Shown here in pieces: positions 1 through 9,339 of a stretch of 64,000 bases of DNA. The stretch is from an uncultured Legionella sp. GTDB lineage: Bacteria > Pseudomonadota > Gammaproteobacteria > Legionellales > Legionellaceae. A program made the position numbers and the translations under genes. The notes under the pieces were generated by a model that was not told where the DNA came from, ran no database searches, and saw nothing but the letters and a program-made list of their open reading frames with translations. Position 1 is the first letter of the stretch, and every line of letters begins with the position of its first letter. The stretch is from the NCBI GenBank assembly GCA_902168255.1, contig CABHON010000001.1, positions 186,001-250,000 of the forward strand, in the 5' to 3' direction.

Positions 1-63
1 AATGCACGATATTCAGGTAAATAACGCCCTGCCTGGCGCATGATCCAGACAGGCGTCCTTGAG

Positions 64-87
64 CAAGACTCCCTGTTAAGAGTCTTG
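64..87. terminator. Hairpin downstream of hslU
   Basis: A perfect 8-bp inverted repeat (CAAGACTC / GAGTCTTG, 8-nt loop) lies about 35 bases past the hslU stop. A second, imperfect stem (CCTGCCTGG / CCAGACAGG) lies around positions 29-56. Neither is followed by a clear T-run on the minus strand, so termination of the hslVU transcript here is only plausible. No gene is recognised in bases 1-121. Confidence 0.3.
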
Positions 88-121
88 ATAAAGCATTGAT
101 CTTGAATGGTACGAATAGACA

Positions 122-1483
122 TTAGAGAATATACCTAGCCCAGTCTTCATCTTTAATGAGATCCGCTAAATGTGTGTTTACATAGTTGGCATCTACCTTC
201 ACTTCTTCACCATGACGATCTGAAGCATCAAACGAAATCAATTCAACGACTCGTTCTACTACTGTATACAAGCGCCGGGCACCAATATTTTCCATACTTT
301 CATTTGCTTCCCATGCTACTTCAGCAATGCGTTTAATTCCTTCATCGGTAAATTCTAGAGGAACACCTTCGGTTTCTAATAAAGCAGAATATTGCTTGGT
401 TAGTGACGCAGTTGGTTCTTTTAAAATACGTACAAAGTCTTCCACAGTAAGGGCTTTTAATTCCACACGAATAGGGAAACGGCCTTGTAATTCGGGAATC
501 AAGTCGGATGGTTTAGAGACATGAAATGCGCCAGACGCAATAAATAACACATGATCGGTTTTTACCATACCGTATTTGGTAAATACTGTTGATCCTTCAA
601 CCAGCGGTAGAAGATCACGTTGTACACCTTCTCGAGAAACATCAGCACCACCGTGTTCGCCCCGTTTCGCAACTTTATCTATTTCATCAATAAAAACAAT
701 ACCATGTTGTTCCACACTTTCAATTGCGCGTGCCTTTAAATCTTCTTCATTAATGAGATTTGCCGCTTCTTCTTCTTGCAAAGCAACCAATGCTTTTTTG
801 ACTGTCATACGCCGAGCTTTTTTACGCTCACTTGACATATTTTGGAACATGCTTTGCAACTGGCTCGTCATCTCTTCCATGCCAGGAGGCGCCATAATTT
901 CCACCCCCATCGGAGCCGAAGAAACTTCAATTTCAATTTCTTCATTATCAAGTTCACCATCACGTAACTTTCTTCGGAAGGCTTGGCGAGAGGTATTATC
1001 TTTTTTAGGTTTTTCACCATCAAATACATCTCGAGGCACCGGCAATAAAGCATCTAATACGCGTTCTTCTGCTTTTTTTTCAGCTTCTGTTTGAACCCGA
1101 TGCATAGCTTTTTCACGCTCTTGCTTTACGGCGACGTCGATAAGATCACGAACAATAGAATCAACGTCTCTCCCCACATAACCCACTTCAGTAAACTTGG
1201 TTGCTTCTACTTTGACAAAGGGTGCATTGGCCAACCGAGCCAATCGACGTGCAATTTCCGTTTTACCAACCCCTGTAGGCCCAATCATCAGAATATTTTT
1301 TGGCATAATTTCTGCACGCAAGGTTTTGTCAGAAATCTGCATACGACGCCATCGATTACGCAAAGCAATTGCCACTGCTCGCTTTGCCAAATCTTGACCA
1401 ATAATATGTTGATCTAACTCCTGAACGATTTCTCGTGGAGTCATTACCGTTGTTACATCATGTTGAAGTTTTGGTGCAGCCAT
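122..1483 (-). CDS. hslU: ATP-dependent protease ATPase subunit HslU
   Basis: HslU (ClpY) is the AAA+ unfoldase that feeds substrates to the HslV peptidase in a cytoplasmic two-ring protease. The 453-residue protein has the family's usual length. Visible features are the N-terminal [15 protein letters not shown] segment, Walker A GPTGVGKT at residues 68-75, the intermediate (I) domain from about residue 110 to 240, Walker B VFIDEIDK near 264, and a C-terminal end finishing in DWARYIL that would dock into HslV. It starts 3 bases after hslV, so the two are co-transcribed and probably share the heat-shock promoter upstream of hslV. Identification is secure. Confidence 0.97.
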   Translation of the reverse strand: MAAPKLQHDVTTVMTPREIVQELDQHIIGQDLAKRAVAIALRNRWRRMQISDKTLRAEIMPKNILMIGPTGVGKTEIARRLARLANAPFVKVEATKFTEVGYVGRDVDSIVRDLIDVAVKQEREKAMHRVQTEAEKKAEERVLDALLPVPRDVFDGEKPKKDNTSRQAFRRKLRDGELDNEEIEIEVSSAPMGVEIMAPPGMEEMTSQLQSMFQNMSSERKKARRMTVKKALVALQEEEAANLINEEDLKARAIESVEQHGIVFIDEIDKVAKRGEHGGADVSREGVQRDLLPLVEGSTVFTKYGMVKTDHVLFIASGAFHVSKPSDLIPELQGRFPIRVELKALTVEDFVRILKEPTASLTKQYSALLETEGVPLEFTDEGIKRIAEVAWEANESMENIGARRLYTVVERVVELISFDASDRHGEEVKVDANYVNTHLADLIKDEDWARYIL

Positions 1484-1486
1484 TTT

Positions 1487-2023
1487 TTAATTTAATTCCT
1501 CAATAGTAAAATGATGATTGGTATAAATACAAATATCCCCGGCAATTGCTAGGGATTTTTCAACAATCGATTTAGCTGAAAGTTTAGTATTATCATATAA
1601 TGCACGTGCAGCAGACTGGGCAAATGCACCCCCAGAACCGATGGCAATAATGCCTCCTTCAGGTTCAATAACATCACCATTTCCCGTTATGATTAGGGAG
1701 TTTTCATGATCGGCCACCGCTAATAAGGCTTCTAAACGCCGTAAAAATTTATCCGTACGCCAATCTTTAGCTAATTCTACTGCCGCTCGAATTAAATTTC
1801 CATGATGCAACTCTAACTTGGTTTCAAAACGTTCAAATAAAGTAAACGCATCCGCTGTACCACCAGCAAAGCCCGCAATAACTTTATCTTTATAGAGACG
1901 TCGTACTTTACGTGCATTGCCTTTCATAACAGTGTTTCCCACTGTTACTTGGCCATCTCCCCCTATAACAACTTTACCATCTCTTCGAACTGATAAAATT
2001 GTGGTACCTCGAAATTGTTCCAA
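1487..2023 (-). CDS. hslV: ATP-dependent protease peptidase subunit HslV
   Basis: HslV (ClpQ) is the threonine peptidase of the HslUV complex, forming the double hexameric proteolytic core. The 178-residue protein matches family size. A short propeptide MEQFRG precedes [12 protein letters not shown], so the catalytic nucleophile is expected to be Thr7 after processing. The segment [22 protein letters not shown] is typical of the family. The gene is first in the hslV-hslU operon and lies about 130 bases downstream of a strong heat-shock-type promoter. Confidence 0.97.
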   Translation of the reverse strand: MEQFRGTTILSVRRDGKVVIGGDGQVTVGNTVMKGNARKVRRLYKDKVIAGFAGGTADAFTLFERFETKLELHHGNLIRAAVELAKDWRTDKFLRRLEALLAVADHENSLIITGNGDVIEPEGGIIAIGSGGAFAQSAARALYDNTKLSAKSIVEKSLAIAGDICIYTNHHFTIEELN

Positions 2024-2156
2024 AAAATACTCCTAAATTTGTTCTTTTATATTATTTATCGCATTATAAAAATCATCTTACCCGTAGGGGCAAGCGCGCT
2101 CTCTCTACACTGCGGTATCTTTAGAGAAGCAATATAGTGACATTCTTGAAAACTAG

Positions 2157-2183
2157 ATGGGGATTAATATCCCAAATTTCAAG
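2157..2183 (-). promoter_or_regulatory. Sigma-32-type heat-shock promoter for hslVU
   Basis: Read on the minus strand, the sequence is CTTGAAA, 14 bases, then CCCCATCT. This matches the established sigma-32 (RpoH) consensus CTTGAAA-N13-15-CCCCATnT almost exactly. It sits just past the end of the SDR gene and about 130 bases before the hslV start. hslVU belongs to the heat-shock regulon in enterobacteria, so site and gene agree. Confidence 0.8.
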
Positions 2184-2188
2184 GGTGT

Positions 2189-2935
2189 TTAAATAACACC
2201 TCGACCAGCACTAACTCGAATCATCTCACCGGTAATATCTTCGCTACTCATTAAAAATGATACTGCTTTTGCAATAGACAAAGGAGCAACTTTCTTTTTT
2301 AAAGGTGTAGCCTGAATAATCTTTTGTTTTTCATTCTCTTGCAAAATATTCTCACCTTCTGGCCATAAAACCATGCCTGGCGCCACTGCATTGACACGAA
2401 TTTCAGGGCTCCATTCTTTGGCTAAACTTTGGGTTTGATGCCATAAAAGGGATTTGCTCATCGTATAAATACCGTAGTCTTTTAAAGGACTACCTTCGGC
2501 GTGAATATCGGTAATGTTTATAATACATCCTTTGGATTGCTTTAAATAAGTGTAAGCAGCCTGGGATAAAAAGAAAGGGGCTTTGGCATTACAATCCAGT
2601 AAGTCATTCCAAATTTCTTCAGAAACAATAGATAAATCGGTTGTATAAAATGTAGACGCATTGTTTACAAGCGCATCTAATTGCCCCCAATGGTCAATAA
2701 TCATTTGAATCAATGGTTTTAACTCAGCAATTTTTCGTAAATCACATTGAACAACTAACGCTGAATCTGCTCGTTTAGCATTCAATTCTTGTGCTAATTT
2801 ATCTGATTCTTCGCGAGATCTATTGCAATGAATAGCCACACGATAATTTAATTCATGCAAATGCTCTACAATGGTTTTGCCAATACGTCGAGCTCCACCT
2901 GTCACTAATACGGTTTTATTCATTCTTTTTCTCAC
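2189..2935 (-). CDS. Short-chain dehydrogenase, pteridine reductase type (FolM-like)
   Basis: This is a 248-residue NAD(P)H-dependent short-chain dehydrogenase. The nucleotide-binding motif is TGGARRIG (residues 12-19), with Arg in place of the usual central Gly. That TGxxxRxG form is a hallmark of pteridine reductases and FolM-type dihydromonapterin reductases. NNAST follows near residue 91. The catalytic Tyr-Lys pair appears as YTMSK near residue 157, with the Ser in the expected upstream strand. It would reduce dihydropterins or dihydrofolate in the cytosol. An alternative ATG is at residue 5. The exact substrate is inferred from the motif. Confidence 0.8.
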   Translation of the reverse strand: MRKRMNKTVLVTGGARRIGKTIVEHLHELNYRVAIHCNRSREESDKLAQELNAKRADSALVVQCDLRKIAELKPLIQMIIDHWGQLDALVNNASTFYTTDLSIVSEEIWNDLLDCNAKAPFFLSQAAYTYLKQSKGCIINITDIHAEGSPLKDYGIYTMSKSLLWHQTQSLAKEWSPEIRVNAVAPGMVLWPEGENILQENEKQKIIQATPLKKKVAPLSIAKAVSFLMSSEDITGEMIRVSAGRGVI

Positions 2936-2950
2936 ATCGAAAGAAGTCTA

Positions 2951-3490
2951 TTAAATCCAATGAAACCCTTTTGCCATTACACCCAATAAAGTAGCAGCCA
3001 TACTAAACGTAAAAAGCATCATCTTATGAACACTGGCAGAAATTGCTTTGTCTAAGATTTGAATATCCTCTTTAAATTCCTTGTGAACAAAGTAAATATT
3101 TTCTTTTAATTCAGTACGAACAACTTGAATTCCTTCCTTCAATTCACTACGCAGACACTGGATATCGGATTTTAATTCAGCACGTACAGAGTGGATTTCA
3201 GCACAAACTGATTGATTATCAGTTTTACATACATTTCGTATTACTTCCAAACCATGGACGAGATCTTTTTTTAACAACTCAATCTCGTAATGATTTTGAT
3301 TAACAGCTGTTTTTAGTTCTTCCCAATCTGCCTTAGTTATAATAAAAGCTCTCTCTGTCATAAATGCTGCAAACTCCCCCTGGATTTCTGCTGCCTCACG
3401 GGGCAATCCCGCTTTATGCAAATCGTGAACATAGGCAATAACATTAAATCGATTTTGATGAACGTAATGAGACATGCGGTTTGCTGCCAT
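2951..3490 (-). CDS. Coiled-coil, tail-anchored membrane protein (DUF1640-like)
   Basis: The function is not recognised. The 179-residue protein has an N-terminal region with TERAFIITKADWEELK. A long coiled coil from about residue 95 to 150 is built of 11-residue repeats, each of the form hhRxELKxxIQ (SVRAELKSDIQ, CLRSELKEGIQ, VVRTELKENIY, FVHKEFKEDIQ). One hydrophobic segment lies at the C-terminus (about 158-174), so it looks tail-anchored. This layout resembles DUF1640/CCDC90-like bacterial proteins. A second in-frame ATG lies at residue 6. It is separated from the SDR gene by 15 bases and may be co-transcribed with it. Confidence 0.6.
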   Translation of the reverse strand: MAANRMSHYVHQNRFNVIAYVHDLHKAGLPREAAEIQGEFAAFMTERAFIITKADWEELKTAVNQNHYEIELLKKDLVHGLEVIRNVCKTDNQSVCAEIHSVRAELKSDIQCLRSELKEGIQVVRTELKENIYFVHKEFKEDIQILDKAISASVHKMMLFTFSMAATLLGVMAKGFHWI

Positions 3491-3623
3491 AATTTATACC
3501 TCGAATATTGGACTAATATTTAAATTAACTCAGAAGGCAAAACAACCGCCTATCAACTTCTCGCTGAGTTTCCTAACAACCAAAGCTGATGAAACAAATT
3601 CTATAATACTTTTAATAAAAATA

Positions 3624-4508
3624 CTAGCCCACTATCGCTTCCCATATTGCCGTTCTCACCAGCACCCCATTTTTAACTTGCTGTAAAATCACCGATTGAA
3701 GACTATCAGCCACTTCTGACGCAATCTCAACTTCACGATTCAGAGGTCCTGGATGCATTACAATAGCATGCGGGTTTGCTCGTTTCAAACGTGCGGGTGT
3801 TAATTGGTATTTCTGAATATAATCTTCCAACAGGGAATTTTCTAACCCTTGCATACGCTCTTTTTGTACGCGTAAAGTAATAATGACATCGAGATCATCC
3901 AATGCTTTTTCATCTTGTGAATAAGAGATGCCTTTCATTTCAGGAATAAGCCATTCTTTTGGACCAATTAGGCGAATATCCCGGCATCCTAAACATTGCA
4001 ATGCTGCAATATCAGATTTAGCTACACGGGAATGAATGCTATCACCTAAAATTCCTACTTTTACTGTATCAAAACGTTTTTTATGTTGATAAATGGTCAA
4101 CATATCCAACAATCCCTGTGTTGGATGTGCATGTGTTCCATCCCCTGCATTAATAAAAGCATAGTAATTACCTAAAAGATCAGCCATGTTTTTTACTATG
4201 CCTGATTCAGGGTGCCGAATGACAAAATAACCACACCCCATTGCCCCTAAAGTGTGCAAGGTATCTAAAAGGGACTCACCTTTATTCACAGAGGATGTAT
4301 TAATATCTAGGTGAACCGTTTTTAACTGTAAAGCATGAGCGGCTAGCTCAAAACTAATGCGCGTTCGTGTGCTATTTTCGTAGAACAATAGCGCTCCTAT
4401 AGCTTGGGTATTTACCGTTTTTTTTAAAGATTTAAATTCCTCTGCCCGCATTAGTATCACTTCAATTTGTTCACGGCTTAAATCACTGATTTGTAAAAGA
4501 TGTTTCAC
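3624..4508 (-). CDS. pyrB: Aspartate carbamoyltransferase catalytic chain
   Basis: PyrB condenses carbamoyl phosphate with aspartate, the committed step of pyrimidine synthesis. The carbamoyl-phosphate loop STRTR is at residues 46-50. HPTQGLLD near residue 128 and HPGPLNREVEI near 252 are also characteristic. The length of 294 residues is slightly short of the usual 305-320. Neither pyrI nor pyrC is adjacent. The order yqgE-ruvX-pyrB resembles pseudomonads, but without pyrR and with a gap of about 110 bases after ruvX, so the gene may have its own promoter. Confidence 0.96.
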   Translation of the reverse strand: MKHLLQISDLSREQIEVILMRAEEFKSLKKTVNTQAIGALLFYENSTRTRISFELAAHALQLKTVHLDINTSSVNKGESLLDTLHTLGAMGCGYFVIRHPESGIVKNMADLLGNYYAFINAGDGTHAHPTQGLLDMLTIYQHKKRFDTVKVGILGDSIHSRVAKSDIAALQCLGCRDIRLIGPKEWLIPEMKGISYSQDEKALDDLDVIITLRVQKERMQGLENSLLEDYIQKYQLTPARLKRANPHAIVMHPGPLNREVEIASEVADSLQSVILQQVKNGVLVRTAIWEAIVG

Positions 4509-4617
4509 GCATTAACCTACTTAAAAAAACAAAAACTTTCAAACCAAAGTCCTAATAAACGATAATCTAAACTTTCTGACAATGACAGTTCCGGAGATAT
4601 ACTTTCTTATATGAAAC

Positions 4618-5073
4618 TCAGGTTTCTTTTGAAAGGCTTTCATTAAAAAGCCATTGCTCAACTATCAATTTTGCTGCATAACTATCGACTTGGGCAGATT
4701 GAATTTTACGATATCCCCCTTCATCAAACAAGCGTTGACGAGCCTCAATGGTGGTAAGGCGCTCATCTACAGGATAAAGGGGTAAAATGGGAAAACGTTC
4801 TTTCAATTGAGTGCAAAATGCTTTTGCTTTTTCAGTGGTAGGGAGGTCCTTGCCATCTAAGTCCAATGGAACACCAACAACTATAGTATGAGGACGCCAT
4901 TCTTTAATTAATTGAGCAACTAAATTCCAATCTGGCACCCCTGCTTTAGCGAGGAGGGTTTTTAATGGTGTCGCTTGATTAACAACATTATTTCCCACTG
5001 CCACTCCAATTCGTTTGGTACCCCAATCAAAACCTAACACAACAAAATTACGGGTATTAAGCATTCCCACCAC
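4618..5073 (-). CDS. ruvX: Pre-16S rRNA nuclease / RuvX (YqgF) family
   Basis: This is a YqgF-type RNase H-fold protein of 151 residues. The family processes the 5' end of 16S rRNA precursor and has been called a putative Holliday junction resolvase. The first acidic motif is LGFDWGTKRIGVAVG near residue 13. VVGVPLDLDGK and the last acidic motif DERLTT also fit. Its start overlaps the end of yqgE by 17 bases, indicating translational coupling in a yqgE-ruvX operon. Confidence 0.93.
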   Translation of the reverse strand: MVGMLNTRNFVVLGFDWGTKRIGVAVGNNVVNQATPLKTLLAKAGVPDWNLVAQLIKEWRPHTIVVGVPLDLDGKDLPTTEKAKAFCTQLKERFPILPLYPVDERLTTIEARQRLFDEGGYRKIQSAQVDSYAAKLIVEQWLFNESLSKET

Positions 5074-5647
5074 TCATCAAAAATTGAGAACTCCCTATTC
5101 CTAAACGCTGCAGGGCCGTTTCCCACCGTTGATCAGCCGCCACATCAAATAATAATGAATTATCCTCTGCTGCATAAACTAACCATTCATTATCTTCAGT
5201 AAGTTCTTTTTCAATTTGACCGGCTTCCCAAGCAGAATACCCTAAAATAAAAATCATTTCTTTTGGGCCTTTTCCTATCGCCATTGCTTTTAAAATGTCT
5301 TGCGAAGTGGTGATACATAAGCCATTCGGCATTTTCAAACTCGAACGCCATTTAGCACCACTATCTTGATGCATTACAAAGCCATGCTCTTGATGAAGTG
5401 GTCCTCCTATCATCAAATTTATTTCATTTAATGCGGGCTCTTTTATTTCAATTTCCATTTGGTCAAATACAAACCCTAAAGGGCAACGGATAGGATGATT
5501 GACAATTAACCCTATGGCACCTTCTTTGTTATGTTCACACAGGTAAATCACCGATTTTTTAAAAAGAGGATCTCGCATGCTTGGTGTAGCAATTAAAAAC
5601 TGGTGACTTAACGATGTTACAACATTTAATGCTTTGCTAGTTTTCAT
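5057..5647 (-). CDS. yqgE: UPF0301 / YqgE (AlgH) family protein
   Basis: This 196-residue member of the UPF0301/YqgE family is recognised by FLIATPSMRDPLFKKSVIYL near the N-terminus, GAIGLIVNHPI, and FILGYSAWEAGQIEKEL near residue 140. In pseudomonads the AlgH homologue affects alginate and virulence gene expression, but the molecular role is unsettled. It is upstream of ruvX and overlaps it, a pairing conserved across gammaproteobacteria. Confidence 0.92.
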   Translation of the reverse strand: MKTSKALNVVTSLSHQFLIATPSMRDPLFKKSVIYLCEHNKEGAIGLIVNHPIRCPLGFVFDQMEIEIKEPALNEINLMIGGPLHQEHGFVMHQDSGAKWRSSLKMPNGLCITTSQDILKAMAIGKGPKEMIFILGYSAWEAGQIEKELTEDNEWLVYAAEDNSLLFDVAADQRWETALQRLGIGSSQFLMSGGNA

Positions 5648-5728
5648 TTTTTAACCTCTGTATTAATAATAACACATCCTAGCAAGCTCTTCCCAATCTC
5701 TTTTTTTGGCTTCTCTCAACAACCTATT

Positions 5729-7501
5729 TTATAACCAACGTTCATATACAGATTTATGCTCACGAAGTTTTTCCTGTGCAAGATCATAGGCAAACATATG
5801 AAAATTTCCTCCTTTTTTCGCATCATGCATATTAAACGTAGAGGTGTCGGGCGAAATAAGAATGTCTGCTTTTTCCATTTCTTTAATAGTATTCATATAT
5901 TGATTAATAAATGAAGATTCTACTACTATATCGGCAAAATGTGGCAACACATAATCCTTTTTAAACCCTAATTTGTATTTAAGAATGTCCACAAATTTTA
6001 ATATCGGGGGAAAATGATATCTTTTTTGGGTAAAGGGATGAAAATGGGCGTTTAGAGCAATAATTTTTCCCGTTTGATTAAGGTAGTTTTGCATATCTTG
6101 TACCGGCAAATTAGCGCAAACACCCCCATCGACATAAATCATGCCATCTTTTTCAAAAGGGGGCAAAACACCGGGAATAGCAACACTCGCCCGAACCCAT
6201 TCCCATAATTTTCCTCTTGTCCTAATTTCTTTTTGAGTGGTAGACAGATTGCTTACCACACAGAAAAAATTAGTTGTTAAATCCTCAATTCGATACCCAT
6301 CATATATTTTTTGAAGCAAATGTGTCAGCACCTCTCCACTTAAAAGGGATACTATTGGCATTGTCAGGTGACGATACAGTTGTGCCTCTTTAAATATGGA
6401 CATGACTGAATGCAATGCCTTATCAAAAAGTTCCCATTTATAATGCATGGCAAGGCCTCCACCTACAGCTGCTCCCATACTGGAACCACCAATACAATCG
6501 ATAGGAACATTAGCTTCCATTACGGCTTTTACCAAACCATAATGTATATATCCTTTAAAACCACCCCCGCTAAAAACCAAACCAATGGCTTGTCCTGTCA
6601 TATATCGATAAATACGCTTATAATAAAAGGAATTTTTGATAATATGATGATGTCTTTTGAAAGGATATTTAGCATAAAATTTTGCAGTATCCGTATAAGG
6701 ACCCGGATTTGAATGAACAATTACAATGTCGGTAGGCCGCTCTCGTAATGCCGTAACCCTCTCTGAATCAACAAGCTCCCATTCACCTTCTTTTACAATT
6801 AAATAAATATAGTCAACATGATCTAACATGGCTTTTAACCATTTTTCTTCCTGGTAATCTGCTACAAAAATATTGTGGCCAATTTTTTCTTCACATTGAT
6901 AAAAAAATGAAACAATATCTAATTGTGTTTTTTTCCAGTCCTCATTTTCATAAAGATGAACATTATCCTCATTATTATACTGTTGAAAAACCTTTTTCAT
7001 TCCTTGCAAATCAATACCTTCAGATAAAGCAATTAATCCAATGTTTTTATAAGGGTAGTGAGTAGTACGTAAATCCATAATGACATGACGCAATCGCTTG
7101 GCAATGGTTTGAGTTAAAATCATCAACAAATCAGGATCTTTTTTAAAGAAGTTTAAAAAAATGTCGTGGTCTATTTTAAGCACTTGAGAAGCAACGCTTG
7201 CCCTTACTGCCAGACTACGAGGTTCGCCTGAAACAACTCCCATTTCGCCAATCATCTCTCCTCGATGAATTTCCATCACTTTTTCTAAAAAATCCGACGT
7301 CGTAAAGCCTTCAAGGTGACCATCAATTAAATAAAATACGCTGTCACTCGGCTCATCATGATAAAATAATACTTGGTTTGCCTCTAAGCTCATTGTTTCT
7401 GATTGCACCACTAATTTTCTTAAAGCAAACTCGGACAAATGCTTTAAAATGGGATACTGTCTCAATCGGCGCACAATTTCGTTAGTATCAAAAAGGAACA
7501 T
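5729..7501 (-). CDS. Patatin-like phospholipase with N-terminal cyclic-nucleotide-binding domain
   Basis: Residues 1-130 form a cNMP-binding fold (FYHDEPSDSVFYLIDG, then GEMIGEMGVVSGEPRSLAVRA). A central region of about 150 residues is of unclear function. A patatin domain follows, with oxyanion loop SGGGFKG near 312, nucleophile elbow GGSSMG near 340 (GxSxG, Ser as nucleophile) and catalytic DGG near 457. This architecture matches the NTE/RssA-type serine phospholipase group, which hydrolyses phospholipids or lysophospholipids. The 590-residue length suits that group. It is transcribed away from maeA. Patatin enzymes are frequent effectors in intracellular bacteria, but the regulatory domain also fits a cell-bound enzyme. 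No signal peptide is seen. Confidence 0.88.
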   Translation of the reverse strand: MFLFDTNEIVRRLRQYPILKHLSEFALRKLVVQSETMSLEANQVLFYHDEPSDSVFYLIDGHLEGFTTSDFLEKVMEIHRGEMIGEMGVVSGEPRSLAVRASVASQVLKIDHDIFLNFFKKDPDLLMILTQTIAKRLRHVIMDLRTTHYPYKNIGLIALSEGIDLQGMKKVFQQYNNEDNVHLYENEDWKKTQLDIVSFFYQCEEKIGHNIFVADYQEEKWLKAMLDHVDYIYLIVKEGEWELVDSERVTALRERPTDIVIVHSNPGPYTDTAKFYAKYPFKRHHHIIKNSFYYKRIYRYMTGQAIGLVFSGGGFKGYIHYGLVKAVMEANVPIDCIGGSSMGAAVGGGLAMHYKWELFDKALHSVMSIFKEAQLYRHLTMPIVSLLSGEVLTHLLQKIYDGYRIEDLTTNFFCVVSNLSTTQKEIRTRGKLWEWVRASVAIPGVLPPFEKDGMIYVDGGVCANLPVQDMQNYLNQTGKIIALNAHFHPFTQKRYHFPPILKFVDILKYKLGFKKDYVLPHFADIVVESSFINQYMNTIKEMEKADILISPDTSTFNMHDAKKGGNFHMFAYDLAQEKLREHKSVYERWL

Positions 7502-7569
7502 GGGCTACCTCAACGTTAAAATGACTCATACTCACAGTATAAAACTTGAAAAATAAAAGAGAAAGAGGT

Positions 7570-7614
7570 ATGTTTAGCGCCTTCAATATTACCGAGACCG
7601 ACATTCATGCTTGA
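7570..7614 (+). CDS. Possible 14-residue leader peptide overlapping the maeA start
   Basis: A good ribosome-binding sequence (AAAGAGGT) leads directly into ATG at 7570. It opens a 14-codon frame (MFSAFNITETDIHA) ending in TGA at 7612-7614. The maeA ATG at 7607 lies inside the last codons in another frame. maeA itself has no comparable Shine-Dalgarno sequence, so the short frame may couple translation to maeA. It could equally be a chance frame, or the relic of an earlier maeA start. Confidence 0.35.
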   Translation: MFSAFNITETDIHA

Positions 7615-9328
7615 TTTTAATATCGTCACTGATGATGAAACCAGTGAGCTTTATCTTGAAACCTCTTTAAGCGGAAAACCTCTTCTCACTACAGCGCAAT
7701 TAAATAAGGGTAGCGCTTTCACCGAAGAAGAGCGCCACACTTTCAAACTATTAGGTAAATTACCCTTTCGCGTAGAAACGTTAGATGAGCAAGTTGCTCG
7801 CGCTTATCATCAGTATCATCAATACACAACGCCTTTGCAAAAGAACATTTATTTAAATGCGCTTCATGACAAGAATCAAGTTATCTTTTATCGAATGGTT
7901 AGTCAACATTTAAATGAAATGCTACCCATTATTTATACTCCTACAGTCGGTCATGCTGTCCAACAGTTTAGTCAGGAGTTTCGTCAACCACGAGGATTGT
8001 TTTTATCTTACCCTCATCGAAATCATATAGAAGAAATTCTTAAGAACCGCTCAAATCCTAAAATTGATCTTATCGTTGTTACCGATGGAGAAGGCGTATT
8101 AGGTATTGGTGATCAAGGTATCGGAGGTATTCAAATTCCCATTGCCAAACTAATGGTATATAGCTTATGTGGTGGCATCAATCCAAGCAAAACCTTACCT
8201 ATTCAATTAGATGTTGGTACAAATAATGAAGAATTACTGGCGGATCCATTCTATTTAGGATGGCGTCATAAACGTATTGAAGGTGCTGAATATGATTCGT
8301 TCATCGAACAATTTGTTAGCATCATCCAAAAACTTTTCCCTAAAGTATTTTTACACTGGGAGGATTTTGGCCGTGAAAATGCGCACAATATTCTTAAAAA
8401 GTACCAAGATAAAATGTGTACCTTTAATGACGATATACAAGGCACAGGCGTAGTCGCCCTTTCCGCGTTGTTATCGGGTATTAAAGTAACCAAAACAACA
8501 CTAGCACAACAACGTATTATTATTTTAGGTGCAGGTTCAGCAGGAATCGGCATTGGCAATCAGATTGTCGAAGGTTTATGCCGTGAAGGATTATCATTAA
8601 AAGAAGCCTATCAAAGAATATGGATGATCGATCGCCAAGGCTTATTAGTAGAAGGTGATGCCCTTTTAACAGAGGCACAACAACCTTACGCTCGCTCACG
8701 GGATGAAATTGTAGGATGGCGTACAGAACAAGCAAATTTCATTAATTTAGCGGACACAGTCAATGCGATTCATCCTACTGTCTTAATTGGATGTTCTGCC
8801 CAAGGTGGCGCTTTTAAACGTGAAATATTACAAAATATGGCTGCTCATTGTGCCCGACCTATTGTTTTACCTCTTTCCAATCCAACAGAAAAAGCAGAAG
8901 CTACACCAGAAGCAATTCTCGAAGCGACTGAAGGCCGCGCTTTAATTGCGACAGGTACGTTATTCCCACCTGCCCGTTGGAAAGATAAAGTATTGCCTAT
9001 CGCACAATGCAATAATGCACTTTCTTTCCCTGGAATTGGAAAAGGTTTGTTGTTAAGCCAAGCAAAACGATTAACGAAAGATATTTTATGGGCTGCTTGC
9101 GAAGCATTAAGTGAGCAATCTCCCGCATTAAAAGATCCTCTTGCCCCTTTATTACCATCGCTGGATGAAGCACAAACCGTGGGTAAACATGTGGCTAAAG
9201 CGGTAGTCTCACAAGTTGTACGTGATAATCTTTCTAGCCTGTCGCAAGAACATCAAAAAAATGTCGGCTCATTGGTGGAGAATCATTTCTGGATTCCGCA
9301 ATACTTACCTTGCCGTCGAAAGAAGTAG
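7607..9328 (+). CDS. maeA: NAD-dependent malic enzyme
   Basis: This oxidatively decarboxylates malate to pyruvate with NAD. The 573-residue protein has the long malic-enzyme form. It shows IIYTPTVG near residue 107, VVTDGEGVLGIGDQG near 164, LDVGTNN, FEDFGREN-like WEDFGRENA near 251, FNDDIQGTG near 270 and the NAD-binding GAGSAGIGIG near 306. It is monocistronic and divergent from the patatin gene, with about 105 bases between them. The start chosen at 7607 is the one that aligns with family N-termini, although it has a weak ribosome-binding site. Confidence 0.95.
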   Translation: MLDFNIVTDDETSELYLETSLSGKPLLTTAQLNKGSAFTEEERHTFKLLGKLPFRVETLDEQVARAYHQYHQYTTPLQKNIYLNALHDKNQVIFYRMVSQHLNEMLPIIYTPTVGHAVQQFSQEFRQPRGLFLSYPHRNHIEEILKNRSNPKIDLIVVTDGEGVLGIGDQGIGGIQIPIAKLMVYSLCGGINPSKTLPIQLDVGTNNEELLADPFYLGWRHKRIEGAEYDSFIEQFVSIIQKLFPKVFLHWEDFGRENAHNILKKYQDKMCTFNDDIQGTGVVALSALLSGIKVTKTTLAQQRIIILGAGSAGIGIGNQIVEGLCREGLSLKEAYQRIWMIDRQGLLVEGDALLTEAQQPYARSRDEIVGWRTEQANFINLADTVNAIHPTVLIGCSAQGGAFKREILQNMAAHCARPIVLPLSNPTEKAEATPEAILEATEGRALIATGTLFPPARWKDKVLPIAQCNNALSFPGIGKGLLLSQAKRLTKDILWAACEALSEQSPALKDPLAPLLPSLDEAQTVGKHVAKAVVSQVVRDNLSSLSQEHQKNVGSLVENHFWIPQYLPCRRKK

Positions 9329-9339
9329 AAAAATCCCAC

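Noticed and set aside
576-1094. Plus-strand open frame across hslU
   Set aside because: It is the antisense shadow of a clear hslU; no ribosome-binding site or family match.
2040-2110. Repeat fragment resembling GTAGGGGC near 2080, also near 61145
   Set aside because: Match is only about 9-10 bases and does not extend, so a shared repeat family cannot be claimed.
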